From the NCBI GenBank assembly GCA_016946835.1, contig JACVTC010000043.1, forward strand, positions 1,097,501 through 1,161,500: a stretch of 64,000 nucleotides of DNA. Reading direction: 5' to 3'. The position numbers and the translations under genes are program-made. Every line of letters begins with the position of its first letter. Position 1 is the first letter of the stretch. Under the pieces are notes generated by a model, which did no database searches, was not told the origin of the DNA, and saw only the letters and a program-made list of their open reading frames with translations. The DNA comes from Neocallimastix lanati (nom. inval.) (lineage: Eukaryota; Neocallimastigomycota; Neocallimastigomycetes; Neocallimastigales; Neocallimastigaceae). Positions 46,281-58,600 of this stretch are shown in pieces.

Positions 46281-47337
46281 AATATTAAAAAATTGAGAAT
46301 AAAGTATTCTTAAGGATTCTGAAAATTACAAAAACTAGAATATGAGAAAAAATACCCAAAATATTATTTATTAAATTAAAACGATTTCGATTATAGCATA
46401 AAAATTACCATTACATTTAAATTCTCTAAATGTCTGCTATTCCCATAAAAAATACCTTTTATATTAATACTAATAACTAAAATAATATCACATCTAAAAT
46501 GAAAATGAAATTTTTATCTTAATATAAAAATTTCATATTTTTATAATATTATTTTAATATATTTAATTAATTTGTAATTATTAACACTAAAATAAAAATT
46601 CTATAGTATAAAAGTAATATTAAAGAATAAAAATTAAAAAATAACCACATTAACTAATTATTGTATTATTAAACATAATTATGTATTTAATATTAGTATT
46701 ATTATTTATTATCATTGTTACATATTTAATAATTTTTGGTAAACTATTACATTATTCATTTTATTATAAACTTATAATTAATATTTTTATTATAATTATA
46801 ATTTTTATTTTCTTAATACATCATCCTTTTTTTATCTCAGTTAAATTACAATATTTAATAAAAATAATTAATTACTATAATTAAAAACTATAATTATTAA
46901 TAAATGAAAATTCCTTCTATTATTTTCACTAATATTAAATTGAAAAATTATATTTATCCTTTTCCATAGAACTACCTTTCTAACCATTGAAATTTATATC
47001 TTCACATTAATTACTATTAATTTTTAAAATTATTAACCCTACTACTTTCAAATTTTGAATCCAATTAAAATTAGTTTATATTATTCTTTTTAAATTCATA
47101 TAATAAATACTAAAATTAAATTTACCTTTTTCCCATTAAATACTAATATATAGTCCTATACCGTTTTTAATAATATTTTAATTCTACAATAACTTGTTAA
47201 ATTTTTACTTTTCTTTTTCGTATTTACTCAAACTGATCACTATACACCACATAATTAAATATTATAATTTAGTTGTAAGATATTAACGAATAGTCGAACT
47301 TTTATTAGTAAACGTAATTTTCTATCATTAATTACAT
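46281..47337. other. Intergenic downstream of RPS11
   Basis: AT-rich with no recognisable gene; the open frame at 46681-46884 is Ile/Leu/Phe-rich chance sequence. Contains the uS17 3' untranslated region. Confidence 0.55.
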
Positions 47338-48340
47338 TTAGAATTTTTCGAACTTCTTAGACTTAGTATCAGCTTTCTTAACCTTAAGAACGTTGAATCT
47401 TACAGTCTTAGAAAGTGGTCTATTAATATTATTCATTAATAAAATTATTAATTTTTTATTTCATTATTGTTTTTATTTATAATAATACATTAAACTTTAT
47501 ATTTACCTGCATTGACCGACAGTAACAAGATCACCATGGTTTATGCCAATGAAAGCTGGAGAAACGTGAGCTGGAAGGTTCTTGTGACGCTTTTCGTATC
47601 TATTGTATTTTGGAATAAAGTGAAGGTATTCACGACGAAGAACAAGAGTTCTCTTCATCTTAGTGGAAACAACAACACCAGTAAGAATACGACCACGAAT
47701 AGAAACATCACCAGTGAATGGACACTTCTTATCAATGTAGTTACCTTCAATAGCTTCTTTTGGAGTCTTAAAACCAAGACCGACTTCACGGAACCATCTA
47801 CGATCTCTGTTCTTCTTAATCTTAGAGTTTTGGAAGATACCAATTTGCTTTTGGAAAGCTCTTTCAGTCTATTATTTGAATTTAATAAATACATATTAGT
47901 ACATATTATAAATACTTATTGGTTTACTTAATAATGTTGCTGACATTTATGACTTTTTTTTTGTAAAATATTTTTAAAGATTAGATAGATTATAATTTTT
48001 TATTTCAACATATATCCATCCATCAAATATTTTGTAACTTCATTATTAATATTTTTTATTTTGTATTCCTGTTATAATATAACTTCTGTGAAAATTTAAA
48101 TAGTTTGTTTTATCATCAATAATCTGAATGCTACTTTACATTAATATATTAAAAACTAACTGCTCCACTCCTTTCACTTATTTAATAATTAATTACATAA
48201 AATATTCATTTCCTTTCATTCATTAAAAACCATTTAACCTAAATTCATTTAAAAATAAAAAAAAGGCATAAAGCATCAACAACATTAATAAACCATTTTT
48301 AAAATAATTATTCATTAAAAGTTTCTTGCCTGATCGGCCA
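47338..48340 (-). CDS. RPS11: 40S ribosomal protein uS17 (RPS11)
   Basis: Three exons: 48329-48340 (MADQ), 47507-47868 and 47338-47419; 456 nt, 151 residues, close to the usual 155-160. The body [76 protein letters not shown] and [17 protein letters not shown] is unmistakable uS17. This protein binds 18S rRNA in the 40S body. The first intron (460 nt) starts GCAAGA instead of GT: the junction is CAG|GCAAGA with acceptor AATAATAG, so it is a GC-AG intron. A short first exon with a long first intron is typical of fungal ribosomal protein genes. Codon use is richer in C-ending codons (AAG, TTC, GGT, AAC) than that of the neighbours, as expected for a highly expressed gene. Confidence 0.97.
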
Positions 48341-49796
48341 TTGTATTCGTTACTACTAATAAATTACTGTAACTTAAAAAAAGAAAGATTAAATTTGGTA
48401 CATGGAAACAAAATTGTTTTGGTCCTTGTATTGGTGGCTTAGGATTTATAAAATATTAAGTTATATGATTGGCTAAATAATAATATATATTAATGTTTAT
48501 ATATAAATGTCTATTGTACAATTGTAATACATAATGTAATAATTTATAGAAAATATTATAAAATAAATTGTGGATTTAAAAAATTATTAGTATTTTTCGG
48601 ATTAATTTATTATGATAAAATAGTTGAAGGTTTATATTAAAAATGAATAATTAATTATTTTAAATAATATATAATCAATAATATTATTGAAATATTGATT
48701 CTGAATAATATGTAAACTCCAAAGCATTTAAAGATATGTTTTAATAGAATTAGTTTATAAATAACTATAGGTCTTTATAAAATATAATACTTATTAATAA
48801 TTTTACTAATATTTATTATTATTGAGGTTTTCTATTACATTTTTAAACTAATTTTTTATATAATAAAAACTTTTTTTCAATATATATAAGCATACATGTT
48901 TTTATTAAATCAATAAAAAAATAATTCAAGAGAGCGACTTATAGCTTGGAAAGTGTTGGTTTGGTTAACATTGGACTTTGAACTTAATAAAAAGTGTTAT
49001 TATATATATCTTTATTGTTATACAGTGATATTATACTTACATCCACATCTTTTACGTAAACCACAATTAAATCCTAAATTGAGAATATTATATTTAAATA
49101 CACTAATAAATTAAATTCATGAATAAATTTGTAGTATATAATAACTCATCGCTAAAAAGTTAACATGAAATCTTAAGGAATAGATTACATACTAAAATCA
49201 CATATCAAAATGAAAAAAATGAATCAGAAAAGGATTTAATATATATATAATTAATCATATTAATAAAGACAAATGGCAATAATACTAAATAACCAACTAA
49301 TAATATCAACAATTATATAAATATTATTTTAATTTTGATTACTCAAAGAAAAATAAAAAAATTGGAAAATAAAAAATTAATAAAAAATTACTTTAATGCA
49401 ATTACTATGAATTATTATTATTATTATTACAAGAATATTATTTTATCTATCGTAAAAATTATTTTTCAATATATTTTATATTTATACTAATATTAATTTA
49501 TCAATTTTTATTTGCTCAAATGCTTAATTACTTTTTTCATACTTATTTTTACTTTTATTATTATATATTATTAATATTGTACATCTTTATAACAAAAAAA
49601 ATTTTTTTTTGTTTTTGATTTTTTATTTTTATTTAAATTTTGTTTTGTTTTATTTTGTTTTGGCTTTTTGACTTTATTTTTGTTTAATATTTTAATACGA
49701 ATTTCTTTTTTTTTTTTTTTTTTTTTTACAATAGAAATTATAAATTTTACTATATTTTTTTTTGTCAACAAAAAAAAATAGAGTTCAAATGTACAT
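48341..49796. other. Intergenic between RPS11 and expansin gene
   Basis: Contains the uS17 promoter. A small cysteine-bearing, coding-like patch on the minus strand at 48950-49080 (FNCGLRKRCGCK) sits downstream of the dockerin gene and may be a decayed exon. T/A tracts lie at 49590-49730. No intact gene. Confidence 0.5.
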
Positions 49797-51886
49797 TTAA
49801 CAAGAAGATTTGATACCACACCTAAATTTTAAAATAAACAACATATTAATTATATATTAATATTTAATTAAAAATAATAAAAATATATATTATTAATATT
49901 GAATATAAAATTTAAAAGAATAAAATATATAATTACCATTCATCATTTTCAAAACCCCTAGATGGTTATAATGATAATATAAAAATATATATATTTATAT
50001 TATTAAATATTAAAATATTAATAAAAAATAAAATATATATATATAAACAATAATATATAATTTAATTTTAACATTTATTGTAATATTATTCTTACCAATC
50101 ACCTTGATCATCAGTGTAAGCAACATTACAGGTTTTACAACATGAGTAACCATCATTTGAACCTGTACAAGTTTCAGCAACTGGTTTTTCTTTACATGAA
50201 TCTGGAATACCACACCATTCATTGTTTTCAACACCCCTTTATAAAATAATATATATTACAATTCTTGTAAATATGCAACATTTTAAAAATTTTAATAAAT
50301 TACATTTATTTCTATCATACCAATCACCACTGTCATCTGAATAAGAAATATTGCACAACTTACAGCAATGGTAACCTTTCATAATTTAGAATAAGAAATA
50401 TTTAATAAAACTACAATGAAATGTAATATCATTAATATTAAAATTAAATATTATAGTATCTTTAAATTTTTTTACCACTAGCTTCAGACCAGCAACTTTC
50501 TTCTTCCTTAGCCTTCTTTATTTTACACCAGTTCTTTCCATCTAAGCCCCAATCACCTTCCTCATCAGTATAAATAACTTCTGTTCCTTCCTTACAACAT
50601 AAATATTCACCACTTTAAGTATATTTAAAATATTATATTTATTTAATAAATATAAATATTACGCCAATAAATAACATATATATAAAAATTAATAATATTT
50701 AAATTATTTACCAGAGTTCAACTTGAGTTTCATTTGATGTTGGAGAAGATTTTGCAGTTGCAGTCTTTGTCATTTTTTCTGGATAGTAGGTGGTTTGCGA
50801 AGTACCTAAGGTATAATTATCATCAACATCATACCATGAACCATCAATAGTTAAGCCATCAACAACAACTTGAACACCATCACCTTGAGTTACACGTACC
50901 TTCATTGGACCACCTGGAATAGTGGTATCCCACATATAATGAAACATATCATCCCTTCTAAGATGAACCCAATCATTAGATGCATCATCCCAACGTTCAA
51001 TAGATGTGACTGGATAACGAGTATTAAAAGCTTGAATACCACCCCAGTATACTGAAGAAGCCATCTTCCATTTTAATTTTATTGGAGAATCTTCTTCAAC
51101 TAAAGGTGGGTAATCATACCAAGTTTCGGTACATGGAACAATACTCCATATAATCTTTACACGACCTGGAATAAAATCACCAGTTAAAGCTTTCCAAGCG
51201 GTATTACTAAGATCAATATCACCCTTTGGACATTCACCACAACGATCTACAACACGAACTCTGATAACTCTTTCTGGTTTATCAGCTTGAGCTAAAATAA
51301 GACAACTTCCGCATCCTTTAAAATTACATAACATAACATTCATCATTTAATATATATAATAATATTAATATACATATAAAAATTAAATTCAAATTAAAAA
51401 AATGTTTTAATGAAAAATATAATATATATTTAAATAATTCAAATAATATAATTACCAGCAGAAATATTATATTGTGGTAAATTCATAGCAGCAAACATCA
51501 TATCTTTCGTGTAAGCTTCAGAATCTGGCATCATACAATAACTACAAAAAATAATATATTACAATATTAACGAAATAAAAAATAGTAATGATAATTAATA
51601 AAATAATATTAATAATTATTTTAAAACATATATTTTTATATGTAAAAATATATATATACCCTCCTGTAAGTGGATCACCATAAGTGGTACCATCACCAGT
51701 ATATGCTGGACCTTCTGTGAAAATATCTTTCCATTCATTGTTCCAATTACCTAACCATTTGTCCATTTTTGCTGATTCTTTTGAGAAAAATTGCTTCGCT
51801 TTTTCGAATTCAACATCTTTCTCGTCAGCTAAAGCAAAAGAAGTTAATGTAGTTAAAGCGATTAAGAATATTGCCTGCAATTTCAT
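49797..51886 (-). CDS. Expansin-like secreted protein with three fungal dockerins
   Basis: Eight exons: 51660-51886, 51456-51541, 50712-51315, 50476-50612, 50321-50375, 50096-50236, 49937-49957 and 49797-49821; 1296 nt, 431 residues. Signal peptide MKLQAIFLIALTTLTSFALA. Residues about 60-170 form the double-psi beta-barrel: GDGTTYGDPLTGGYC, GCGSCLILAQ, VVDRCGECPKGDIDLS. A CBM63-like C-terminal expansin domain follows (SSVYWGGIQAFN, NDWVHLRRDDMFHYMW, KVRVTQGDGVQVVVDG). After a Thr/Ser linker come three CBM10-type dockerins: CGEYLCCKEGTEVIYTDEEG, GYHCCKLCNISYSDDSGDWG and GYSCCKTCNVAYTDDQGDWG, each with paired Cys and a GDWG. Expansins loosen cellulose-hemicellulose contacts without hydrolysis. 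The dockerins should attach it to cellulosome scaffoldins, placing it with other plant wall-degrading enzymes outside the cell. Several introns split a Trp codon as TG|G. Confidence 0.95.
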
Positions 51887-52164
51887 CTTGTTTAAAAAAT
51901 TTGAAAAATTAAATTCTATTTATTTAATTATGAATAATAGACTATAAATGAAAAAAATTAGAACTTATTTATAAAATTTATATTTAGTATTTAAATGATT
52001 AATTATTGATAATATTTAAGCTTCTCATAAAAATAATAAAAAAGATAAAACTTATTGTAAAAAAATTTACTGCAATCATAAGAACTTTTCCAAAATTTTA
52101 TTTTAAATTTATATATTTCCTTATGTATATCATCTATATTTTTTTTTCTGTTTTTAATATTTGT

Positions 52165-52199
<35 letters not shown>

Positions 52200-52484
52200 G
52201 ATTTATTCCTTACTAATCATTTATTATTGTAAAAAAAAATTATTGAAATAAGAACTTTCCCTTAATTTAATTTTAAATCTACATATATATTTCCTAATGC
52301 ACTATATCAAATCTATATGTTTTTCTGTTTTAAAATTTATTTATTTATTTATTTAAATTTATTCCTTACTAATATAATTTATTTGAAATTCTTATTGAAG
52401 ATTTTTTTTTATTTATTTTATAAATATTATTTATTTATTTTAAACAATGTATGTTAAAATATTTGAAGTATATATTATCATTTT

Positions 52485-52795
52485 ATTGATTTCATTTTTA
52501 ATTTTTACAATTAAAATTTATTTATTGTTTTCATTTTTAATTCTTTACAATTAAAATTTATTTATTACTTTTTTTTTAATTCTTTACAATTAAAATTTAT
52601 TTATTATTTTTTTTTTTTAATTCTTCACAATTAAAATTTATTTATTATTGTTTTTTTTTTAATTCTTCACAATTAAAATTTATTTATTTTTTTTTAATTC
52701 TTTACGATTAAAATTTATTTTTAATTCTTCACAATTAAAATTTATTTTTAATTCTTCACAATTAAAATTTATTTACTATTTTTTTTTTTTTTTAA
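52485..52795. repeat. Degenerate minisatellite, about 8 copies
   Basis: Core AATTCTTCACAATTAAAATT followed by TATTTATTA and a T-rich spacer of variable length; CTTTACAA and CTTCACAA variants segregate into neighbouring groups of copies. Confidence 0.9.
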
Positions 52796-53371
52796 TTCAT
52801 TTTTTTTAAGAATAATAAATTTTAAATAATTATCAAAAAAAATTATAAAATAATTCATACTTTTTAAAAATTTAATATTTTATAGAAATTTTAATTTTTC
52901 TTTAAAGTTTTTTTTAAAAAAAAAAAAAAATTAAACGGTTTTATTTATTTATATAAAAAAAATATTTTATATAAAATTACAAATTTATTAAGAACAAAAA
53001 ATAAAAAAAAAAAAAAAAAGAAAAAAAAAACATGACTAATAAATATATAAATATAATAAATATTATTTATTAAATATTAATAATAATTTTTATTATATCA
53101 AATATATTAATTTTATTAATTATTATATAAATTTAAAATATTAAAAATTAAAATTAAAATATAAGTAATGAACTATAAATAATAATAAATTTATGAAAAT
53201 TAAATTAACATAATTTTTAAATAATTTTTTTATATTAAAAATAAAAATGATTAAATATCAACCATCAACCACAATATTTAATATAATATTATATAATAAG
53301 GTTGACAATATCGAAATAAATGATTCATTGTGTAATAAAATATTAATAACAATATTATATTTTAAAAGTTG

Positions 53372-53479
53372 GAATAATATTTATTCATAATTAAAAAATA
53401 TTATTCACAAAAAACAATATTATATTGTTTTTTTTTTTTTTTGTGAATAATATTTTTTAATTATGAATAAATATTATTC
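53372..53479. repeat. Long near-perfect palindrome (arms about 50 bp)
   Basis: GAATAATATTTATTCATAAT ... is followed after a loop of a few bases by its reverse complement ending ATTATGAATAAATATTATTC. The arms differ mainly in the length of the central A/T run (AAAAAA versus a 15-nt T run). It looks like a fold-back element or a replication-generated inverted duplication. Confidence 0.9.
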
Positions 53480-53815
53480 TATATTTTATTGAATATTTTA
53501 TTTTTTTTTATTCTTTTACGAAAGTGAAAAACACAAAAGATAATAATTTTTCTAACCTAAGGAATCACTATAATATCCAATTATTAAAATCAAAAAAAAA
53601 TTTTTTTCCTAATTATAGTATTTAAGACTATTATTAAATTAAGTTTCAAAAATTTCAGTAAACATTATATATTACAAAATTAAAATTTTATTTCATATGA
53701 AATAGTTAATAACTATACATATATATTAATTGCTATGAATTAAAATTTAAAATATTTGAACTGTATTTTCATAAAAAATTTTAGAATATAAATGATGTAA
53801 ATTCAATGCTTATTA

Positions 53816-53945
53816 TTCATAAAAGAAACTAATTATTATAACAGAATTGAATAATTTTATTTTGACCATAATTTTTTTCTTTCATAAAAGAAACTAATTA
53901 TTATGACAGAATTGAATATTTTTATTTTGACCATAGTTTTTTCTT
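53816..53945. repeat. Tandem duplication, two copies of a 64-bp unit
   Basis: Both copies contain CATAAAAGAAACTAATTATT and TTTTATTTTGACCATA with about five differences. Confidence 0.9.
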
Positions 53946-54504
53946 TAAGTCAATAAAAAAAATATAATGATATATTTATAAATATATATATTTAAATTCA
54001 ATATTAAATTAAGTTAATTATTCATAATTTCTGTGTAACTTATTCTAATAATTATTAAAATTAAACTTTGGTATATAAAAAAATAATGATAGGAAATTTA
54101 TTTTAAATTAAAATAATTTTTATAATTATAGCATGCTTCATATAGAATTATTAAAAAAAAATAATTTGTATTACATATTTACATATTTTTTTCTTAAAAA
54201 ATATATAATTAAATTATTACTCAAGTATTTATTAGGTAATATTTTATAAATTCTATCTTAATTATAAAATAGGTATCATTTTAATTATGTTTTAAATATT
54301 TATAGAAATAAAGAAAAGACAAAATTTTCTTATGTTTATTTAACTTCTTAAAAAATATAAACTATTAATAATATTGATTTTTCATTAATAATATTGATTT
54401 TTCATTATTTAATGAAAATAATTATTAAATTTTTTAAAATTAAAAATTTTTTTATTATTTTTTGAATATAGTTTCCTTTTTTTTTTTTTTTTTTTTTTAA
54501 TTAC

Positions 54505-54665
54505 AGTGTATACCACCCTAATTTTCAGCCTCCCCTCAAGGAATGGGAATATATTGAGGTTGTCATAACACTTCCTTATGCGAAAGCATACGGAAATGAT
54601 GGACGGCTTTATTAAGTGTTCAGTGTTGACACTCTGATATGTATATAGAGAATAACAAGTTATGC
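54505..54665. other. GC-richer patch of unknown origin
   Basis: A 160-bp island beginning near CAGTGTATACCACCC and containing CCTCCCCTCAAGGAATGGGA and TGATGGACGGCTTTATTAAG, unlike its surroundings. A minus-strand open frame of about 60 codons crosses it but shows no family. It may be a fragment of a mobile element. The CAAGGAATGGGA part loosely recalls TTAGGAATGGGGAG at 63880. Confidence 0.35.
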
Positions 54666-55283
54666 TCATTAGTAATTATTATATATTACAAACAAAGCAA
54701 AATAAATGCAATATCAATAGGTTAGATTATTATATATTTATTGGATTAAACAGAAATATAAACTATTATATATTTTATATTTATTTATTATTATTTTTTT
54801 TTCACTACAGTAAATATTTTTATGATTAATGAAAAAATTCATGGTATATTATAAAATTAAAAAAGTTTTATTTTATTATATATATATGTATATATTTTTT
54901 TTTTAAAAAAAAAAAAGACTATAGTTAGTATATTTTTATTTATTTTATTTTATTAATTTTTTTTTTCTTTTTTTTTTTTTTTTTTTTTTTTTTTTGTCTT
55001 TTGATTAAATGACTCTTTTTACATATACAAAATAAAAATAAAGTAAAAAAAAAAAATGAAAAAAAGTTAAATATTTTTTATTTTTAATTATTTTTGTGAT
55101 AACAATGTAATAAAAATATATATAGATAGATAAATATTTTGATTCAATTAAAAAATCTATATAGTTATTTTGTTATTTATATTATATTAAGTACGTAATT
55201 ATAATTGAATAATTAAATATTTATAGAATTTATATATTTTTTTTTAAAAAAAAAAAGAAAAAAAATAAAAGTTGAAAAAAAAA

Positions 55284-55573
55284 GGTAGAAAAATAAAAAA
55301 ATTTTTTTTTCTAAATAGATAAAATAATTACGTTTACATATATATGTGTATTTATTTTTAATATAGCTTTAAAAATTATACTTAAAATATATGGATTTGG
55401 GTTTGTTTTTTGTTTCTATACTTTAAATAATAAGGTAGAAAAATAAAATTTTTTTTTCTAAAAAGATAAAATAATTACATTTACATATATATGTATATTT
55501 ATTTTTAAAATGGCTTTAAAAATTATATTTATAATATTTGAATTTGGGTTTATTTCTATACTTTAAATAATAA
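55284..55573. repeat. Tandem duplication downstream of myosin B
   Basis: Two diverged copies (from about 55284 and 55434) share AGGTAGAAAAATAAAA, GATAAAATAATTAC, TTTACATATATATGT and TTTCTATACTTTAAATAATA. They start less than 80 bp past the myosin B stop codon, within its likely 3' untranslated region. Confidence 0.85.
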
Positions 55574-55650
55574 GTATTATTTTTATTATTTTTATAAATA
55601 ATTTTTTTTTTTCTTTTTTTTTTTTTTTGTTTAATTTTACCTTCTTTTAT

Positions 55651-58600
55651 TTAATCTGCTTCTAATAAACATTTGATTAAAAAGAGATCTGACCAAGTAG
55701 GCATACCTGAAGTATCAATTTTATCAACAGGACGAATTGGTGGACGATTAAATATAGAATCTTCAGTATCCAATAATAAATTATTATTCATTTCTGAATT
55801 TGAATGTTGTGAAACGGAACGTAAAATATCTGATGAAACTGGATTTTCGAAATCTATAGGATAGTAAAGAGATAATAATTTCTTAATTTGAGTTGAATTT
55901 AAAAGGTAACAAACACTGAAAATAGTTTCAATATCATGATATGTTGTTTTGTTTAATTGTAAAAGTTTTGCTGCTTGGACTAAAGGTTCAATATGAATAG
56001 AACCTTCTGGTATCTGATGCATGTCACACCATTCTTCTAAACGAGAAAGATTATATTGAATTTGCATACCACGTTTCCATGTACAGAAGTTTTTACGCAT
56101 AATTAAATGATTAAAGGCCGTAACACCTAATATTCTCATTAATTCACATAAAATTTGATGGGCAATACTTTCTTCCATAAAGTAACAACGTAATACCATA
56201 CTAATCTTACTTAAGAAGGTTAAAAGTTGATCAATAGTATAAGAGGCTTGTGGTGCTGACTTAATTTTATTCCAAAGACCACCAGATTTATTACAATAAA
56301 AGTTTGGAAGAGATTGATTTTCTATAATTGCTGGTACAGCCATATTTGAAATACGCTTTTTCAATTCTTTCATCCATCCATGGTATAATTCAACTAATAA
56401 ATATTCAAGATCATTAGAAATCTTATTAAGAACGTCTTGAGCATTTGAATACAGAGTATTCATCCGTTTACTACCATCTTCTTTAAGTTTAACACGTTCT
56501 AAAACACACATAAGTTCAAAAGTATTAGATAACCAGAAACAAGAGACACAATCATCCTCGAAACGCGTAGCTAAGGATTGAATACTACGCATCACCTTTG
56601 AGGATAGCACTTGAAGTTTAGCTAAAAGACCATGATTTAAAAGCTTTTGCATACAAGAACCAATAATATGAGCTGGGAAAAGAATATCTTTACGAGCATA
56701 AACTGCCTGAGTACTTGGAATTGGAATTCTTAAGTTCATTATAAGACCTTCTATAATTTCATGTTCAAGAGAATCATCTTCCAAAATCTTTAATTGATAT
56801 TCTTCTTCCATATTTCTAATATTAGTTGTGGTATTGGAACGTTGTAGTGCAGAGACAGGTACATTTATCTGAGAGTTTGATTTTCTTTTAGCATTTTTAC
56901 TGGATTGGGCAATAGGAGCACTGTTAAGACTTTGACTATTATCACTAATTTTTGATTCGGGAATGACAAGTGTCAAAGTAGGTTCCTTTGGTTTAGCTGG
57001 GATGGTTGATTTACGACGTACAGCTTCAGTAATTGGAACAACTACATTTGGATGTGTCTCAATTTTTTGACCTAAAGCACTTCGCCTTTTATTATTCATA
57101 ACTGATGATTCATTTTGAAGAGCTGGAAGTGATGGCGCACTTTGACTACTTTGAAGTATATTATGTTTAGTATCAGTAATATTAGATTTAATAACAGAAA
57201 TAAAAGACTTTGATGGAGCAGGTCTTCTCTTAGAACTCTTGGAACGACCTCTTTCATTACGGCCAATGGAAACTGGACGACCAATGCGCTCTTCCGCGTC
57301 TAATAAGTAGGCCTCTGTACCATAACCTTCTGTTGGACCTTCACCTTTTAATTTACCAACGATCGATTTTTGAAGTTGATCCTTTAAATTTAAAACTTCA
57401 CGTTTCAACTGATTGACCATAGTACTATCTTCACTTGGTTTCATATTTTTCATATTTTCTCTAAGTTTTTTATTTTCTTCAATTTGACGTTGAAGTTGTT
57501 CGCGAAGTTCATCCAATTCCTTATTTTTAGATTTAACAATTTGGGCATTTTCATTTTTAAGTTGTGAAATATAAGCTTCCAACTGAGTTCTATTTTCCTT
57601 TAATTCTGCAATTTCACGTTTTTGTTCGGCACTACCTTCATTAACTTGCTCATTACTTTCTTTAAAACGGTTATCCAAACGTTCGAATTTTTCTTTCCAA
57701 ATTTGAATTTGGGAATCCATAGTTTTAATTTTTTCTTCATATAGTTGATTATCCTTTTCTTTTTGAGTTAGTGATTGAGAAAGTTCGAAAACCTTATTTT
57801 CTAATTGGTAATTTAATTTCTTCATGTATGTGATACTCTTAGCTTCGGCCTTTAAGGTCTTGAATTCCTTAGTAGCAAAGTGACGACGAATACAAGATTG
57901 AACAAAAACAATATCTTTACGGATTTGTATGTACTTACGATTTTCTCTTTGACCACGGAAAATTTTTTGAATTTTAATAGCGGCACGTTCTTTTCTTATA
58001 TTATTTAAAGCTTTACGAGCAAAGTATGAACGAATATATGTTTGAATTAAAAGAGCAGATGATTTGATATCATCGTAATGCTTTTTGGCCAAAAAGCCAC
58101 GAATATACTTTTGAATAATAATTGCAGAATGTTCTTCAGAAAGTTCACGCAGCTTACGTTTAGCAACTACACTTCTAATACGATTTTGAACAAGAATTGC
58201 TGATTTTTTAATTTCTTGGTAACGGCGTTGGTAGATAAAACGACGAGCATTCTTTTGTACAAGAACAACGCATTTTTTCAATTTATCGGAACGCAATTTT
58301 TCTAAATATGCTAACATACCAGTACGGAAGAAAATTTTCGTTAAACCAACTTGGAATTTATCATTATCTTTAATTGTATTATTAACAATGTTTAAGGAGA
58401 AGGATTTTGGATCATTAAAATTCCAGTTTTTAGAGTTAATCAAAAGAAAATATCTTTCAACAAATTCTTGGAATGTCCATCGCGTTGGATAACCTGCACA
58501 ACTAATTCGAATAGTTTCTAAGACACCACAAGCACGAAGCTGAGATAAGACCATCATTGGCTCAAATTCAAATGCTTCCTTAGCTTGATTAGGTTTAATA

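Larger units (their letters stand above)
51887..55650. other. Non-coding spacer with minisatellites and palindrome
   Basis: About 3.8 kb with no supported gene. Content: TTTA arrays (52161-52200, 52341-52365), a minisatellite (52485-52795), a 108-bp palindrome (53372-53479), a 64-bp duplication (53816-53945), a GC-richer patch (54505-54665) and a 145-bp duplication just beyond the myosin B stop (55284-55573). Confidence 0.7.

Noticed and set aside
46681-46884. 67-residue hydrophobic plus-strand frame
   Set aside because: Composition is what random AT-rich DNA gives; no conserved pattern or splice context.
47512-47931. 139-residue plus-strand frame opposite RPS11
   Set aside because: Antisense shadow of the conserved uS17 exon.
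54409-54669. 86-residue minus-strand frame through the GC patch
   Set aside because: Half of it is poly-Lys/Asn from A runs, and the rest shows no domain.
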